Shown here in pieces: positions 35,279-44,573 of a stretch of 64,000 nucleotides of DNA (positions within the stretch are counted from its first letter, which is position 1; every line of letters starts with the position of its first letter). The stretch comes from an uncultured Acetatifactor sp. (GTDB lineage Bacteria; Bacillota; Clostridia; Lachnospirales; Lachnospiraceae). Position numbers and translations under genes: made by a program. Below the pieces are notes generated by a model, which was not told the origin of the DNA, made no database searches, and was given only the letters and a program-made list of their open reading frames with translations. The stretch lies in the NCBI GenBank assembly GCA_947594835.1, contig CANQEH010000002.1, positions 124,001 through 188,000 on the forward strand, in the 5' to 3' direction.

Positions 35279-35761
35279 TCAATCGTCTTCCTGTTCCTCG
35301 TACTGCACGTCCTGCAGAGGGCCTTCCGCCTTCTCCACATAGAGATGCCCGTCCAGGTGATCCAGCTCATGGCAGATGGCCCTGGCCAGAAGCTCCGTCC
35401 CCTCCAGCTCAAAGGGCTTCATATCCGCATCCAGCGCCGCCACCTTCACATAGCTGGGCCTGGTGACCTGTCCCGTCTTGCCCGGGACGCTTAAGCACCC
35501 CTCCGGCCCCGTCTGCTGGCCGCTGCTTTCCACGATCCTGGGATTGATGAAGATATGCGGGTCATCCCCTGTGACGTCGATCACCACCACCCGCTTTAAT
35601 ACGCCCACCTGGGGCGCTGCCAGCCCTACGCCGTTTGCCTCATACATTGTCTCCAGCATATCCTCGATCAATTCCCGGATACGGGGCGTCATCTCTGTCA
35701 CTTCCCTGCTCTTTTTGGTCAGGACTTCCTCTCCAATTTCTCTGATGTTTCGGATTGCCAT
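35279..35761 (-). CDS. def: Peptide deformylase
   Basis: Metal hydrolase removing the N-formyl group of new proteins. 160 residues with all three motifs: GVGLAAPQVG, EGCLSVPG and HELDHLDG. ATG 35761 follows GAGGAGAC. It is coupled by context with fmt, which adds the group that Def removes. Confidence 0.97.
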   Translation of the reverse strand: MAIRNIREIGEEVLTKKSREVTEMTPRIRELIEDMLETMYEANGVGLAAPQVGVLKRVVVIDVTGDDPHIFINPRIVESSGQQTGPEGCLSVPGKTGQVTRPSYVKVAALDADMKPFELEGTELLARAICHELDHLDGHLYVEKAEGPLQDVQYEEQEDD

Positions 35762-35813
35762 GTCTCCTCTTTTCCGCCGCCTCTGCGGCTCCTCCTTCCG
35801 GGCCCCGCACACG

Positions 35814-38033
35814 TCACAGCGTGTGCACAGGGTCAAAGTCAAACTGCACCGACTCCTGGGGCTGCCACTGTTTTAACAGCTCCTCCGCCCGATCCTTTAT
35901 CTGTACCAGTGTATCATATTCCCTGCATTTTATATAGAATACAAATCGAAAAATATCGTTCAGCTTTTCAATGGACGCAGGCGCAGGCCCCATCAGCGCT
36001 GCCTGGCCGGGCAGGCTTTCCCGTAAGCTCTGGGCCAGCCGTTCCGCCAGCAGATAGGCCTTCTGTCTGTCCCCGCCGAAGATCTGGACTGCCAGCAGAT
36101 GGGACGCTGGCGGATAACCCAGCAGTTCCCGGTAGAGCATCTCCTCCCGGTAAAACCCTTCATAATCCTGGGCCGCCGCGTATACCACCGCATAGTGCTC
36201 CGGCTGATAGGTCTGGATCACCGCTTCCCCGGGCGCCGTCCCCCGCCCGGCCCGGCCCACCGCCTGGGTCAGAAGCTGGAAGGTGCGCTCCCCCGCCCGG
36301 TAGTCCGCGGCCCCCAGGGAGAGATCCGCCGCCAGCACGCCCACCAGCGTCACCCCGGGGAAATCGTGCCCCTTTACGATCATCTGGGTACCGATGAGCA
36401 CGTCCGCCTCCCGGTTGGCAAAGGAAGACAAAATCCGGGAATAGCTGTCCTTGGTTTTCGTGGTGTCCCCGTCCATCCGCAGGCACCTGGCCCGGGGAAA
36501 CATCTCTCTCAGCTTTTCCTCGATCTGCTGGGTGCCGGCCTTAAACCCGCCGATGTACCCGGAGCCGCACTTGGGGCAGCGGGCGGGTTTGGGCTGTCCA
36601 AAGCCGCAGTAATGGCACACCAGCCTGCCTCCCGTGTGCTCCGACAGGGACACGTCGCAGTGGGGGCATTTCATCACATGGCCGCAGGAGCGGCAGGAGA
36701 CAAACCCCGCATAGCCCCTGCGGTTTAAAAACAAGATGCTCTGCTCCCCCTTGTCCAGCCGGTCCGCCAGAAGCTCCGCCAGCTTCCTGCTGAAAATAGA
36801 GCGGTTCCCTTCCCTCAGCTCCCGGCTTAAGTCCACCGTGTACACCGTGGGAAGGCTGCCCCCCGTCAGACGCCTGGAAAGGGTAAACAGACGGTACTGG
36901 CCGGATTCTGCCCTGCTGTACGCCTCCAGGGAGGGCGTGGCGGATCCTAACACCACCGCGGCCCCGTGGAGCCTGGCCACCTCCAGGGCCGCCTCCCTGG
37001 CGTGGTATTTGGGGGAGGACTCGCTTTTATAGCTGCCCTCATGCTCCTCGTCCATCACGATGATCCCGATGTCCGGGAAGGGGGTAAACAGCGCCGACCG
37101 GGGGCCGATGATCACATCGATCTCCCCCTTTCTGGCCCGCTGGCACTGGTCGTATTTTTCCCCCGGGGAGAGCATGGAATTCATCACGCTGACCCGGCTG
37201 CCGAACCTCCTGTAAAACCGGAGCAGGGTCTGATAGGTCAGGGCGATCTCCGGGATGAGCATCACCGCCTGGCGGCCTTTTTTGACCACCCGCTCGATCA
37301 GTTCCAGATAGACCTCCGTCTTGCCGCTTCCGGTGATGCCGTGGATCAGGTAGGTGCGGGGCGTCCCGGCCTCCAGATCTTCCATCACCGCCTCCACGAT
37401 TTCCCGCTGGGCTTCGTCCAGCTTCTTTTTCTCCTCCGGCCCGCTTTCCAGCTTCACCGGATCCCGGAAGCTCTCCCGGCTCACCACCTGCAAAGCCCCC
37501 GCCCGCTCCAGGCTGCCCACCGTCTGGCCGGACACGCCCAGCTTCCCGGTGAGCCATTCATAGGGGATCTCCTCCTGCTCCAAAAGGGCCGAAAGCAGCC
37601 TTGCCTTGGCCACCTGTTTTTTGCGCTGGCACTCCCCCAGCAGGGAGAGCGTCTCCTCCCGGCCCAGGGTGCGCCTTACGGTGCGGTGCGCCAGGCGCTT
37701 CACGGTCTGCTTCGCGGGCAGCACCGTCTTTAGGGCCTGTATCATGGTGGAGCCGTAATTTTTCCGAAGCCACACCGCCAGGGCCATCAGCTTCTCCTCC
37801 ACCCCCACGCTGTCCTGTGCAATGTCCCGGATCTCCTTGGCCTTATCCGGGTCGAAGGGGCAGGTCTCCCGAAACCCGGTCACAAAGCCCTTGATGAGTT
37901 TATTGCCGCCGCCGAAGGGAACCGTGACGCACATCCCGGCTTCCAGCTTTCCCTCCAGCCTTTCCGGCACCCGGTAAGAGAAGGGCTTATCCAGTTTTTC
38001 GTGGGAAATATCTACAATGACGTCTGCGTACAA
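35814..38033 (-). CDS. priA: Primosomal replication-restart helicase PriA
   Basis: 739 residues: DNA-binding N-domain, helicase core with HGITGSGKTEVYLELIERV (Walker A), MDEEHEGSYKSE (DEEH box), a cysteine-rich zinc insertion (CRSCG, CPHC, CHYCG, CPKCG), and GRAGRGTAPGEAVIQTY (motif VI). Start is TTG 38033 with AAGGAGGGGC upstream. It lies 32 bp downstream of murE. Confidence 0.96.
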   Translation of the reverse strand: MYADVIVDISHEKLDKPFSYRVPERLEGKLEAGMCVTVPFGGGNKLIKGFVTGFRETCPFDPDKAKEIRDIAQDSVGVEEKLMALAVWLRKNYGSTMIQALKTVLPAKQTVKRLAHRTVRRTLGREETLSLLGECQRKKQVAKARLLSALLEQEEIPYEWLTGKLGVSGQTVGSLERAGALQVVSRESFRDPVKLESGPEEKKKLDEAQREIVEAVMEDLEAGTPRTYLIHGITGSGKTEVYLELIERVVKKGRQAVMLIPEIALTYQTLLRFYRRFGSRVSVMNSMLSPGEKYDQCQRARKGEIDVIIGPRSALFTPFPDIGIIVMDEEHEGSYKSESSPKYHAREAALEVARLHGAAVVLGSATPSLEAYSRAESGQYRLFTLSRRLTGGSLPTVYTVDLSRELREGNRSIFSRKLAELLADRLDKGEQSILFLNRRGYAGFVSCRSCGHVMKCPHCDVSLSEHTGGRLVCHYCGFGQPKPARCPKCGSGYIGGFKAGTQQIEEKLREMFPRARCLRMDGDTTKTKDSYSRILSSFANREADVLIGTQMIVKGHDFPGVTLVGVLAADLSLGAADYRAGERTFQLLTQAVGRAGRGTAPGEAVIQTYQPEHYAVVYAAAQDYEGFYREEMLYRELLGYPPASHLLAVQIFGGDRQKAYLLAERLAQSLRESLPGQAALMGPAPASIEKLNDIFRFVFYIKCREYDTLVQIKDRAEELLKQWQPQESVQFDFDPVHTL

Positions 38034-38065
38034 CCGTCCCGCCCCTCCTTCCGCTTCCCGCCATG

Positions 38066-39541
38066 TCAGATATGCGGGATCCCCTCTTCTAAAAGCTCCT
38101 GGATCAGCACCCGCTCGTCCATGGGGTATTTTACCCCTTTGATCTCCTGATAATCCTCATGGCCCTTCCCGGCCAGCACGATGATATCCCCCTCCTGGCC
38201 GTGGGAGATGGCATATCCGATGGCCTCCTTTCGGTCACAGATCTCGATGTACTTTCCGGAGGTCTTCTGGATACCAACCTTGATGTCGTCGATGATGGCC
38301 TGGGGCTCCTCGAACCGGGGATTGTCGGAGGTGATCACCGTAAAGTCCGCCAGCGTGCCGCTGGCCTCCCCCATCTCAAACCGCCGCTGCCTGGAGCGGT
38401 TTCCCCCGCAGCCGAAGACGCAGACCAGCCGGTTTGGCCGATACTCCCGCAGGGTGGTCAGCAGGCTCCTTAAAGCCATTGCATTGTGGGCATAGTCGAT
38501 GAGCAGCGTAAAGTGATCCGAGACCTTCACCATCTCGATGCGGCCCTTCACCCTGGCGTTTTGGAGCGCCCTGACGATGTCCTGCTCCCGGATCTGGAAA
38601 TGCCTGCAGATGGCGATGGCCGCCAGCGCATTGTAGACGCTGAACCGCCCGGGCATCTGGATCTGGGCCGTAAAGGACATCAGGCCCCCCACCTGGAACC
38701 TTACCCCCAGTTCCCCGGGCTGGTGCACCATCTGCAGATCCTGTGCCCGCAGCATACACTCCTCTCCCATGCCGAAGCTCTCCAGCGCACAGGTATGCCC
38801 CTCCGTCACCTGCTTCCAATGGCTGTCGTCCCCGTTTACGATGCCCACCCGGCACTGCCGGAACAAAAGCCTCTTACAGGCCAGATAATGTTCAAAGCTC
38901 TCATGCTCGTTGGGGCCGATGTGATCCGGCTCCAGATTCGTGAAAATGCCGTAGTCGAATACAAAGCCCTGGGTTCGATGGAGCATCAGCGCCTGGGAGG
39001 AGACCTCCATCACCACCGTGTCCAGCCCCGCCTCCACCATCCGGGCAAAATACTCCTGCAGAACATAGGACTCCGGGGTGGTGTGATCCGCGTGGATATG
39101 GGTGTCCCCGATGATGATCTCGATGGTGCCGATCAGCCCCACCCGGTAGCCTGCATTTTCCAGAATGGAACGCACCAGATAGGTGGTGGTGGTCTTTCCC
39201 TTGGTTCCGGTGATGCCGATGACTTTCAGTTTTTCCGCCGGATGCCCGAACCAGGCGGCGGAGACAAACGCCAGACAGTACCGGGTATCCTCCACCTGGA
39301 TCACCGCGGCCTGGACCCCTTTGGGAAGCTCCACCGGCTTTGACGCCACCAGGGCCGCCGCTCCGGCCTTCACCGCCTCCGCCGCAAAGATATGCCCGTC
39401 AAAATTGGCGCCCTCGATACAGACAAACAGGCAGCCCTCCTTCACCTTCCGGGAGTCATAAACCACTCCCGTCACTTCCGTGTCCTCCCTGCCCTGCACG
39501 CAGGTATAAGGGATCCCCGCCAAAAGCTCCGTCAGTTTCAT
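38066..39541 (-). CDS. murE: UDP-MurNAc-L-Ala-D-Glu:meso-diaminopimelate ligase MurE
   Basis: Adds the third stem residue in peptidoglycan synthesis. 491 residues with GITGTKGKTTTTYLV (P-loop), HTTPESYVLQEYF, and the specificity motif SDNPRFEEP; DNPR marks meso-DAP rather than lysine. It is apart from the main dcw cluster. ATG 39541 follows AAGGAGGACGCATCC. Confidence 0.95.
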   Translation of the reverse strand: MKLTELLAGIPYTCVQGREDTEVTGVVYDSRKVKEGCLFVCIEGANFDGHIFAAEAVKAGAAALVASKPVELPKGVQAAVIQVEDTRYCLAFVSAAWFGHPAEKLKVIGITGTKGKTTTTYLVRSILENAGYRVGLIGTIEIIIGDTHIHADHTTPESYVLQEYFARMVEAGLDTVVMEVSSQALMLHRTQGFVFDYGIFTNLEPDHIGPNEHESFEHYLACKRLLFRQCRVGIVNGDDSHWKQVTEGHTCALESFGMGEECMLRAQDLQMVHQPGELGVRFQVGGLMSFTAQIQMPGRFSVYNALAAIAICRHFQIREQDIVRALQNARVKGRIEMVKVSDHFTLLIDYAHNAMALRSLLTTLREYRPNRLVCVFGCGGNRSRQRRFEMGEASGTLADFTVITSDNPRFEEPQAIIDDIKVGIQKTSGKYIEICDRKEAIGYAISHGQEGDIIVLAGKGHEDYQEIKGVKYPMDERVLIQELLEEGIPHI

Positions 39542-39673
39542 GGATGCGTCCTCCTTACCAATATGTTCTATTCTACTCTATTTTCGTAAATTCTACCACC
39601 CCAAAATCGAAAAGAGAAAAAATCGGGAAAATCCAGAATAGAAGAGGACAAAGCGGGGTAAAAATAAAAAAGT

Positions 39674-39717
39674 AAGAAACAGAAACCCCCGGCTTTCACC
39701 GGGGGCTCCTGTTTCTT
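39674..39717 (-). terminator. Terminator after the pfkB-family gene
   Basis: Two-part stem: AAGAAACAG / CTGTTTCTT outside and CCCCCGG / CCGGGGG inside, loop CTTTCA-like. On the minus strand it is followed by ACTTTTTTATTTTT. Confidence 0.9.
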
Positions 39718-39840
39718 ATGAGGGGGGAGATAGTGAGTTCATCAACTATCCAAATACATATTAACGAAAAAATGTGTCCAAAGTGTGTCCAAAATGTTAT
39801 CAAAAAATAAAATATTTATGGTTTAAAATCAAATCATATT
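39718..39840. other. AT-rich gap after the pfkB-family gene
   Basis: About 120 bp of AT-rich DNA between the pfkB-family stop and the terminator, with a tandem TGTGTCCAAA repeat at about 39772-39793. No gene or promoter was recognised. Upstream of murE (39542-39673) only weak -10-like TAGAAT hexamers are seen. Confidence 0.4.
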
Positions 39841-40743
39841 TCACAAAAGTGCGAAATAAGTTTCCATTGGTATCTCGCCGCTTTCCCAGGTGACAGCGTT
39901 TGCAGCCGCCAGGGCCGCCGCCTTGCAGAGGGCGGTTTCCATATCCTCCCCCGCCAGACCGCTCATGCACAGGGAGGCGGCCACCGTGTCCCCGCAGCCC
40001 ACTGTGTTCACCGCCTGCACTTTTTTGGCCTCCTGCCAGAGGGTTCTTTCCCCGTCCACATACAAAAGCCCTTCCTCCCCCAGCGACACCACCGCCTGCT
40101 TTACCCCCAGGTCAAGCAGGCTGCGGGCTGCGCCCTCCAGCTCTTCCCGGCCCCGCAGGGGATGTCCCGCCAGGTCTTCCAGTTCCTTCCGATTTGGCTT
40201 GATCATATCCGGCCCTGCCGCCGCCCCAAGGCGCAGGGCTTCCCCGGAGGAATCCAGAAGCACCTTACATCCCGCCATACGGCAAAGGCCGATGAGCTGG
40301 GCGTAAATTTCCTCCGGCGCCCCCGGGGGGAGGCTCCCCGACAGCACCGCCATCTGACAGTACTCCAGACATCCCGTAAACTGCTTGATAAACTCTCCCA
40401 GCGCCTTCTGGGAGACAAAAGGCCCCGGTTCCAGCAGCTCCGTCACCCGGCCGTCCTCTTCCAACAGGTTGATGGTGGTTCTGGTCTCTCCCTCCACCTC
40501 GGTAAAGTGACATTCCACCCCCCGTTTCTCCAGGCTCTCCTTCAGGAAGCGGCCGCTTCTGCCGCCTAAAAAGCCCACCGCCGCCACAGGCAGGTGAAAC
40601 TGTCTGAGCACCTTCGCCACGTTCACCCCTTTTCCCCCGGCCACGTCTTTTGCACTCTCCAGCCGGTTCACCCGGCCCGGCACAAGGGCGTTTAGCCTGC
40701 AGGTCTTATCCACCGCCGGATTGAGCGATACCGTCAATATCAT
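39841..40743 (-). CDS. PfkB-family sugar kinase, 1-phosphofructokinase-like
   Basis: 300 residues with MILTVSLNPAVDKTC, the GGKGVNVAKVL glycine-rich motif, and the C-terminal NTVGCGDTVAASL catalytic motif in which Asp is the base. The start is typical of 1-phosphofructokinase (FruK) and tagatose-6-phosphate kinase (LacC). No fruA or fruR is nearby; it follows recJ directly, so the substrate is uncertain. ATG 40743 follows AGGAGGCCAGGAT. Confidence 0.85.
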   Translation of the reverse strand: MILTVSLNPAVDKTCRLNALVPGRVNRLESAKDVAGGKGVNVAKVLRQFHLPVAAVGFLGGRSGRFLKESLEKRGVECHFTEVEGETRTTINLLEEDGRVTELLEPGPFVSQKALGEFIKQFTGCLEYCQMAVLSGSLPPGAPEEIYAQLIGLCRMAGCKVLLDSSGEALRLGAAAGPDMIKPNRKELEDLAGHPLRGREELEGAARSLLDLGVKQAVVSLGEEGLLYVDGERTLWQEAKKVQAVNTVGCGDTVAASLCMSGLAGEDMETALCKAAALAAANAVTWESGEIPMETYFALL

Positions 40744-40754
40744 ATCCTGGCCTC

Positions 40755-42518
40755 CTAACAATAATGCCGCATCACAAACTGCAGCTCTTTCTTTCCCCGG
40801 TATGTATTCAGCCCCAGCTGATAGGCCACGGATACCTGCAGGGCGGTTTCCCCCCGGTAGAGCGCCTCCACGCTGCCGGGGCCGTACTTTTCTTCCAAAA
40901 AGAAGTGAAACTGTTCCAGATCCCCAAAAAACACCAGCTGCCTCAGTTCTCCCCCGGGCGTCCTCACCCGGTATCTGGCAAAGCTTCCCCCCGCCCCCAT
41001 CCGATACCCGGACAAAAAGGTCAGATCCTTCTGGGCAAACAGCGGCTTGGGATTTCCCGTCCCAAAAGGCTCCAAAAGCTCCAGCTCCTCCGCCAGCCTC
41101 TGGTCTGCATATTCTAACGGCATGGGCACGTCGATGTGTACCTTTGGCAGAAAATCCTCCTCTCCCAGGGTGCAGTTTGCGTTGAGGGCCTGCCGCAGGG
41201 GCTCTATGTCCTTTTCCTCCATGGAAAACCCCGCCGCCATGGCGTGACCGCCGAATTTGGTAAAATACTGCTTCACCTCCGTCATGGCCCGGTACATATG
41301 ATACCCCTCCACGGAGCGTCCCGATCCCTTCACCCCTTCCTCTCCCCTGGTCAGAAGGAACACCGGGTGGTTGTACCGCTCCCGCAGACGGCCTGCGATG
41401 ATGCCCGCCAGGCTCTCGTGCACCTGGGGCAGGAAGACGACCATCACCTTGTCCCGGTCAAGCTGCAGCCTTTCGATCTCCTGCCGCGCCTGCTCCACCC
41501 CCTGGGCCGTCAGGTTCTTGCGGCTGTCGTTTAACTCCTTTAACTCCCTGGCGGCCTGCATGGCCTCGCCTGGGGCAGCGCTCATCAAAAGCTCCAGGGA
41601 ACGGCCCGCCGTGTCCAGCCTGCCCGTGGCATTTAGACAGGGCCCCAGCACAAACCCCAGGTGGTGGGCGTTTAACCGCTCCGGCACAAGGCCGTTTACC
41701 TCCATCAGCGCCTTCAGCCCCAGGTTTTTGGTATGCCGCATCCGCTTCAGCCCTTCCTTTACCAGGATACGGTTTTCATCCTTTAACTCCATCACGTCGC
41801 ACACGGTGGCCAGGGCCGCAAACTCCAGAAACTCCTCCATGGCCTCCTTCAGGGCGCAGTTTTCGCTTTTTTCCGCCAGGGCCGAAAGCAGCTTATAGGC
41901 CACCACCCCGCCGCAGATGCCGGGGAAGGGATAGGAACAGTCCCCCCTCTTTGGATCCACCACCGCCAGGGCCTCCGGGAGCAGATCCCTCCGCTCCCCG
42001 CCCTCCTCTGCAAAGGGAACTTCATGGTGATCCGTGACAATGACCCGGACGCCCAGCTCCCCTGCCAGGGCGATCTGGGCCGAGGCGGCGATGCCGTTGT
42101 CGCAGGTTAAGATCATCCCCACGCCGTCCCGGGCGGCCTCCCGGATCAGGTGCTCGTTGAGCCCGTACCCGTCGTGGATCCGATGGGGGATGGCCGTGTC
42201 CACCCTGGCCCCCAGGCACCGAAGCCCCTTGGTCAGAAGGTAGGCGGAACAGATGCCGTCCACGTCGTAATCCCCGATGACCCGCAGGAAAACCCCCTCC
42301 TCCACAGCCTGTAAAAGCAGTCCGGCCGCTTTGTCCATATCCTTTAAAAGCCAGGGGGAGTAACAGTCCGATAACCCCCCGTGCAGAAACCGCTCTATCT
42401 GCCCCTCATCGGTCAGCTCACGGTTGCGCAGGATCCTGGCCAGCACCGGGCTGATCTGAAACTGCCTGGCCCAGCCGTCAAAATCCGCCCGCTTGGCCGC
42501 CACAAACCACTTTTCCAT
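40755..42518 (-). CDS. recJ: Single-stranded-DNA-specific exonuclease RecJ
   Basis: 587 residues of the DHH family: GDYDVDGICSAYLL (motif I), LTCDNGIAA, VTDHHEVPF (DHH), PGICGGVVAYKLL, and the DHHA1 part with FGGHAMAAGFSME. A role in 5'-3' resection and repair. ATG 42518 gives the family start MEKWFVA. A longer frame begins at 42629, overlapping the upstream stop by ATGA, but a hairpin lies in between. Confidence 0.93.
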   Translation of the reverse strand: MEKWFVAAKRADFDGWARQFQISPVLARILRNRELTDEGQIERFLHGGLSDCYSPWLLKDMDKAAGLLLQAVEEGVFLRVIGDYDVDGICSAYLLTKGLRCLGARVDTAIPHRIHDGYGLNEHLIREAARDGVGMILTCDNGIAASAQIALAGELGVRVIVTDHHEVPFAEEGGERRDLLPEALAVVDPKRGDCSYPFPGICGGVVAYKLLSALAEKSENCALKEAMEEFLEFAALATVCDVMELKDENRILVKEGLKRMRHTKNLGLKALMEVNGLVPERLNAHHLGFVLGPCLNATGRLDTAGRSLELLMSAAPGEAMQAARELKELNDSRKNLTAQGVEQARQEIERLQLDRDKVMVVFLPQVHESLAGIIAGRLRERYNHPVFLLTRGEEGVKGSGRSVEGYHMYRAMTEVKQYFTKFGGHAMAAGFSMEEKDIEPLRQALNANCTLGEEDFLPKVHIDVPMPLEYADQRLAEELELLEPFGTGNPKPLFAQKDLTFLSGYRMGAGGSFARYRVRTPGGELRQLVFFGDLEQFHFFLEEKYGPGSVEALYRGETALQVSVAYQLGLNTYRGKKELQFVMRHYC

Positions 42519-42561
42519 CTTCCGCTTTCTTTTCCCTTTCTCCGGTTTCCCGCCATAGATA

Positions 42562-42590
42562 AAGGCGTCCCCCCTGCGGCGGGACGCCTT
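42562..42590 (-). terminator. Leader hairpin/attenuator before recJ
   Basis: AAGGCGTCCC pairs with GGGACGCCTT, then TATC on the minus strand. It lies 44 bp before the recJ start and 36 bp after the zinc-ribbon gene. The weak T tract suggests partial termination or an mRNA-processing stem. Confidence 0.5.
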
Positions 42591-42625
42591 GCAAACAACT
42601 TCTGCCCACAGTGTTTCCTGACGGC

Positions 42626-43891
42626 TCATCTGTCCACCAGGGCATTAAAATACACAAAGAACACGTCCCCCATGGAACCGTCGTTGTAATACTCCTGGTA
42701 GGAGAGGGAGAAATCCGTAGATCCGAAGGGCACCTCGTACAGCAAAAGCCCTGTGACGCTCTCCCCCGCCCTCAGCGTGTATTCGCCGGGCAGGAAAGCC
42801 GGATCCACCTCGTCTGCGTCCTCTATGGGCCAGCCGTAGGCGTCCTCTGCGTCGTCTCCCCACTGGATCTGGAAATCCGTGTCATACATGGTGAGAACAT
42901 CGTCACAGGTATTTTCTACGGTGACCGCCACCAGCAGAGTCTGCCCGTCCGCGCTGATGCTGTCAGCCGGATCCAGCAGGAGCCCTCCCAGCACCGTGAA
43001 GTCGAACCACTCCGTGTGGATCACATCGCCCTCATAGCCTTCGCCATAGCCGCCCTGGGCCCAGACGTCCTCGCCCCAGGCGTCAGCGTCATCCCACTCG
43101 TCTATGGCGTCGCCAAGGCTTCCGTCGTCCCAGTCTTCCCAATCGTCGTCCTCCCAGGCGGTGGCGCTTTCTCCGCGGTCAAAAGAGCCTCCCCATCCGT
43201 TCAGCTCCTGCAGGGTATCTTCCAGCTTGCCCAGTTCTTTGTCCAGGCCGTAACGCTCCAGCTCGTCCATCCCGCTCTCCAAAAGCTTCCGGGCCGCCTC
43301 CTCGTCCTCTTCGTCCATGTAATAGTCTGCGCCGTCCTGGCAGACCGTCACCAGCTGCTTTGCCAGATCTCCCAGCGCGTCCTCATCCTTTTTGTTGGCC
43401 TTCATGCCGTCGGCCAGGATGTCCACGGCTTTTTCATACTCGTCCTGGGCCAGGTAAGCTTCCGCGCTGCCCAGGTAAGCGTCTACATTGTCATCCTCCC
43501 GCTTCAGAACTTCCTCATAGGCGTCCAGGGCGTCCTCATACTCCTTGTCCTTTAAAGCCGCATCCGCCTTGTCCAGAAGCCTCTCCGTCTTGTCCCCGGC
43601 CAGAAACCACACCGCCGCCCCAATTCCTGCCGCCACCAAAAGCGCCAGAAGGACGATCAGGGCGATGACAGGGCCCTTGTTTTTTCCTGCCGGACGATCC
43701 GGCGGGATAGGGCTCATGGCTCCAGGAATCCCTCCCGTCTGCCCGCTCCCCGGTGCGCCCTGGGGCATACCCGCCTGTGCGCCTGCCGGGACGCCCGTCT
43801 GGGCCGCTCCCGCAGAAGGCGCCGGGGCGCCGCATTCCGGGCAAAAGGCCATACCCGGCTCAATCTCTCTCCCACATTTTAGACAAAACAT
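42626..43891 (-). CDS. Zinc-ribbon, single-pass membrane protein with TPR-like and exported domains
   Basis: 421 residues. Zinc ribbon 1-20 (CLKCG ... CPECG), Gly/Pro/Gln-rich linker, membrane helix at about 72-94, TPR-like helices (ALKDKEYEDALDAYEEVLKR), a very acidic Trp/Asp tract (WEDDDWEDWDDGS), and a C-terminal beta domain resembling DUF4352-type exported domains (FDFTVLGGLLLDP). No enzyme motif is present. The topology, a cytosolic zinc ribbon with an outside sensor-like domain, recurs in the gene at 48.0 kb. ATG 43891 follows GGGGGAAGAACA. Confidence 0.72.
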   Translation of the reverse strand: MFCLKCGREIEPGMAFCPECGAPAPSAGAAQTGVPAGAQAGMPQGAPGSGQTGGIPGAMSPIPPDRPAGKNKGPVIALIVLLALLVAAGIGAAVWFLAGDKTERLLDKADAALKDKEYEDALDAYEEVLKREDDNVDAYLGSAEAYLAQDEYEKAVDILADGMKANKKDEDALGDLAKQLVTVCQDGADYYMDEEDEEAARKLLESGMDELERYGLDKELGKLEDTLQELNGWGGSFDRGESATAWEDDDWEDWDDGSLGDAIDEWDDADAWGEDVWAQGGYGEGYEGDVIHTEWFDFTVLGGLLLDPADSISADGQTLLVAVTVENTCDDVLTMYDTDFQIQWGDDAEDAYGWPIEDADEVDPAFLPGEYTLRAGESVTGLLLYEVPFGSTDFSLSYQEYYNDGSMGDVFFVYFNALVDR

Positions 43892-44021
43892 TGTTCTTCC
43901 CCCCTTAAATCCGCCTTCGTCATCTCCATCCCAGAGCGTTGCAAATTCCCGAATAAACAAAGTCTGTTTTGCGGGACAATCAGCACATCCGTGGATACTT
44001 CACGAGATTCTCTCCCCGCCG

Positions 44022-44465
44022 TCAGACGGAACCGTTTAAGCGGTAGCCGCAGGCCGTACAGAACGCCGCCCCGTCCGCATAGGATGCGCCGCACTGGGGG
44101 CAGAGATGCTGGGCCGCGTTTTCTGCGGCAAACAGCGGGCCGAACTTCTCGCCGCATTTGTTGCAGAACGCGCTGTCCAGAACCAGAATATTCCCGCACT
44201 TTTCGCATTTGCGCAGGCCCCTGAGAGCCAGTTTGCGCTTCTCCAGAAACGCTGTCTGCTTGTCGATCTCCATCACGGTGTTCATATAAGGCGCGAAGGG
44301 CGTGTCCGCTACGCTGACCGGCGTGTTGGACGCAAAAAACATCAGGCCCATCTGGGTGATCGCATCCGCCCGCTGCCTGGCCAGTTCCCCCAGCCTCCTG
44401 TCGCACTCCATCTCCTCGGGAGACGCCCCGGAAGATACCCCAGCTTTTTTGTCAAACATTGCCAT
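44022..44465 (-). CDS. Double zinc-ribbon protein
   Basis: 147 residues without membrane segments. The first half is helical (ECDRRLGELARQRADAITQM); the second half has two zinc ribbons, CEKCG ... CNKCG and CPQCG ... CTACG. No enzymatic motif. Function unknown; the ribbons suggest protein-protein contacts. ATG 44465 follows GAGGGAAAAGAA. It sits between the zinc-ribbon membrane gene and the ABC transporter genes on the same strand. Confidence 0.65.
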   Translation of the reverse strand: MAMFDKKAGVSSGASPEEMECDRRLGELARQRADAITQMGLMFFASNTPVSVADTPFAPYMNTVMEIDKQTAFLEKRKLALRGLRKCEKCGNILVLDSAFCNKCGEKFGPLFAAENAAQHLCPQCGASYADGAAFCTACGYRLNGSV

Positions 44466-44573
44466 TTCTTTTCCCTCACCTTTCTGATCGTCTGCCAGAT
44501 CTCTCTTCTTTCTGTATCCCTGTATCCGATCCTGTTTTCCTATTTTCTATTTTACTATGCCGCGGCGCGATTC

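Noticed and set aside
36160..36486. Alternative frames within priA and other cell wall genes
   Set aside because: Overlap conserved catalytic domains in another frame and show only repetitive Gly/Arg content.
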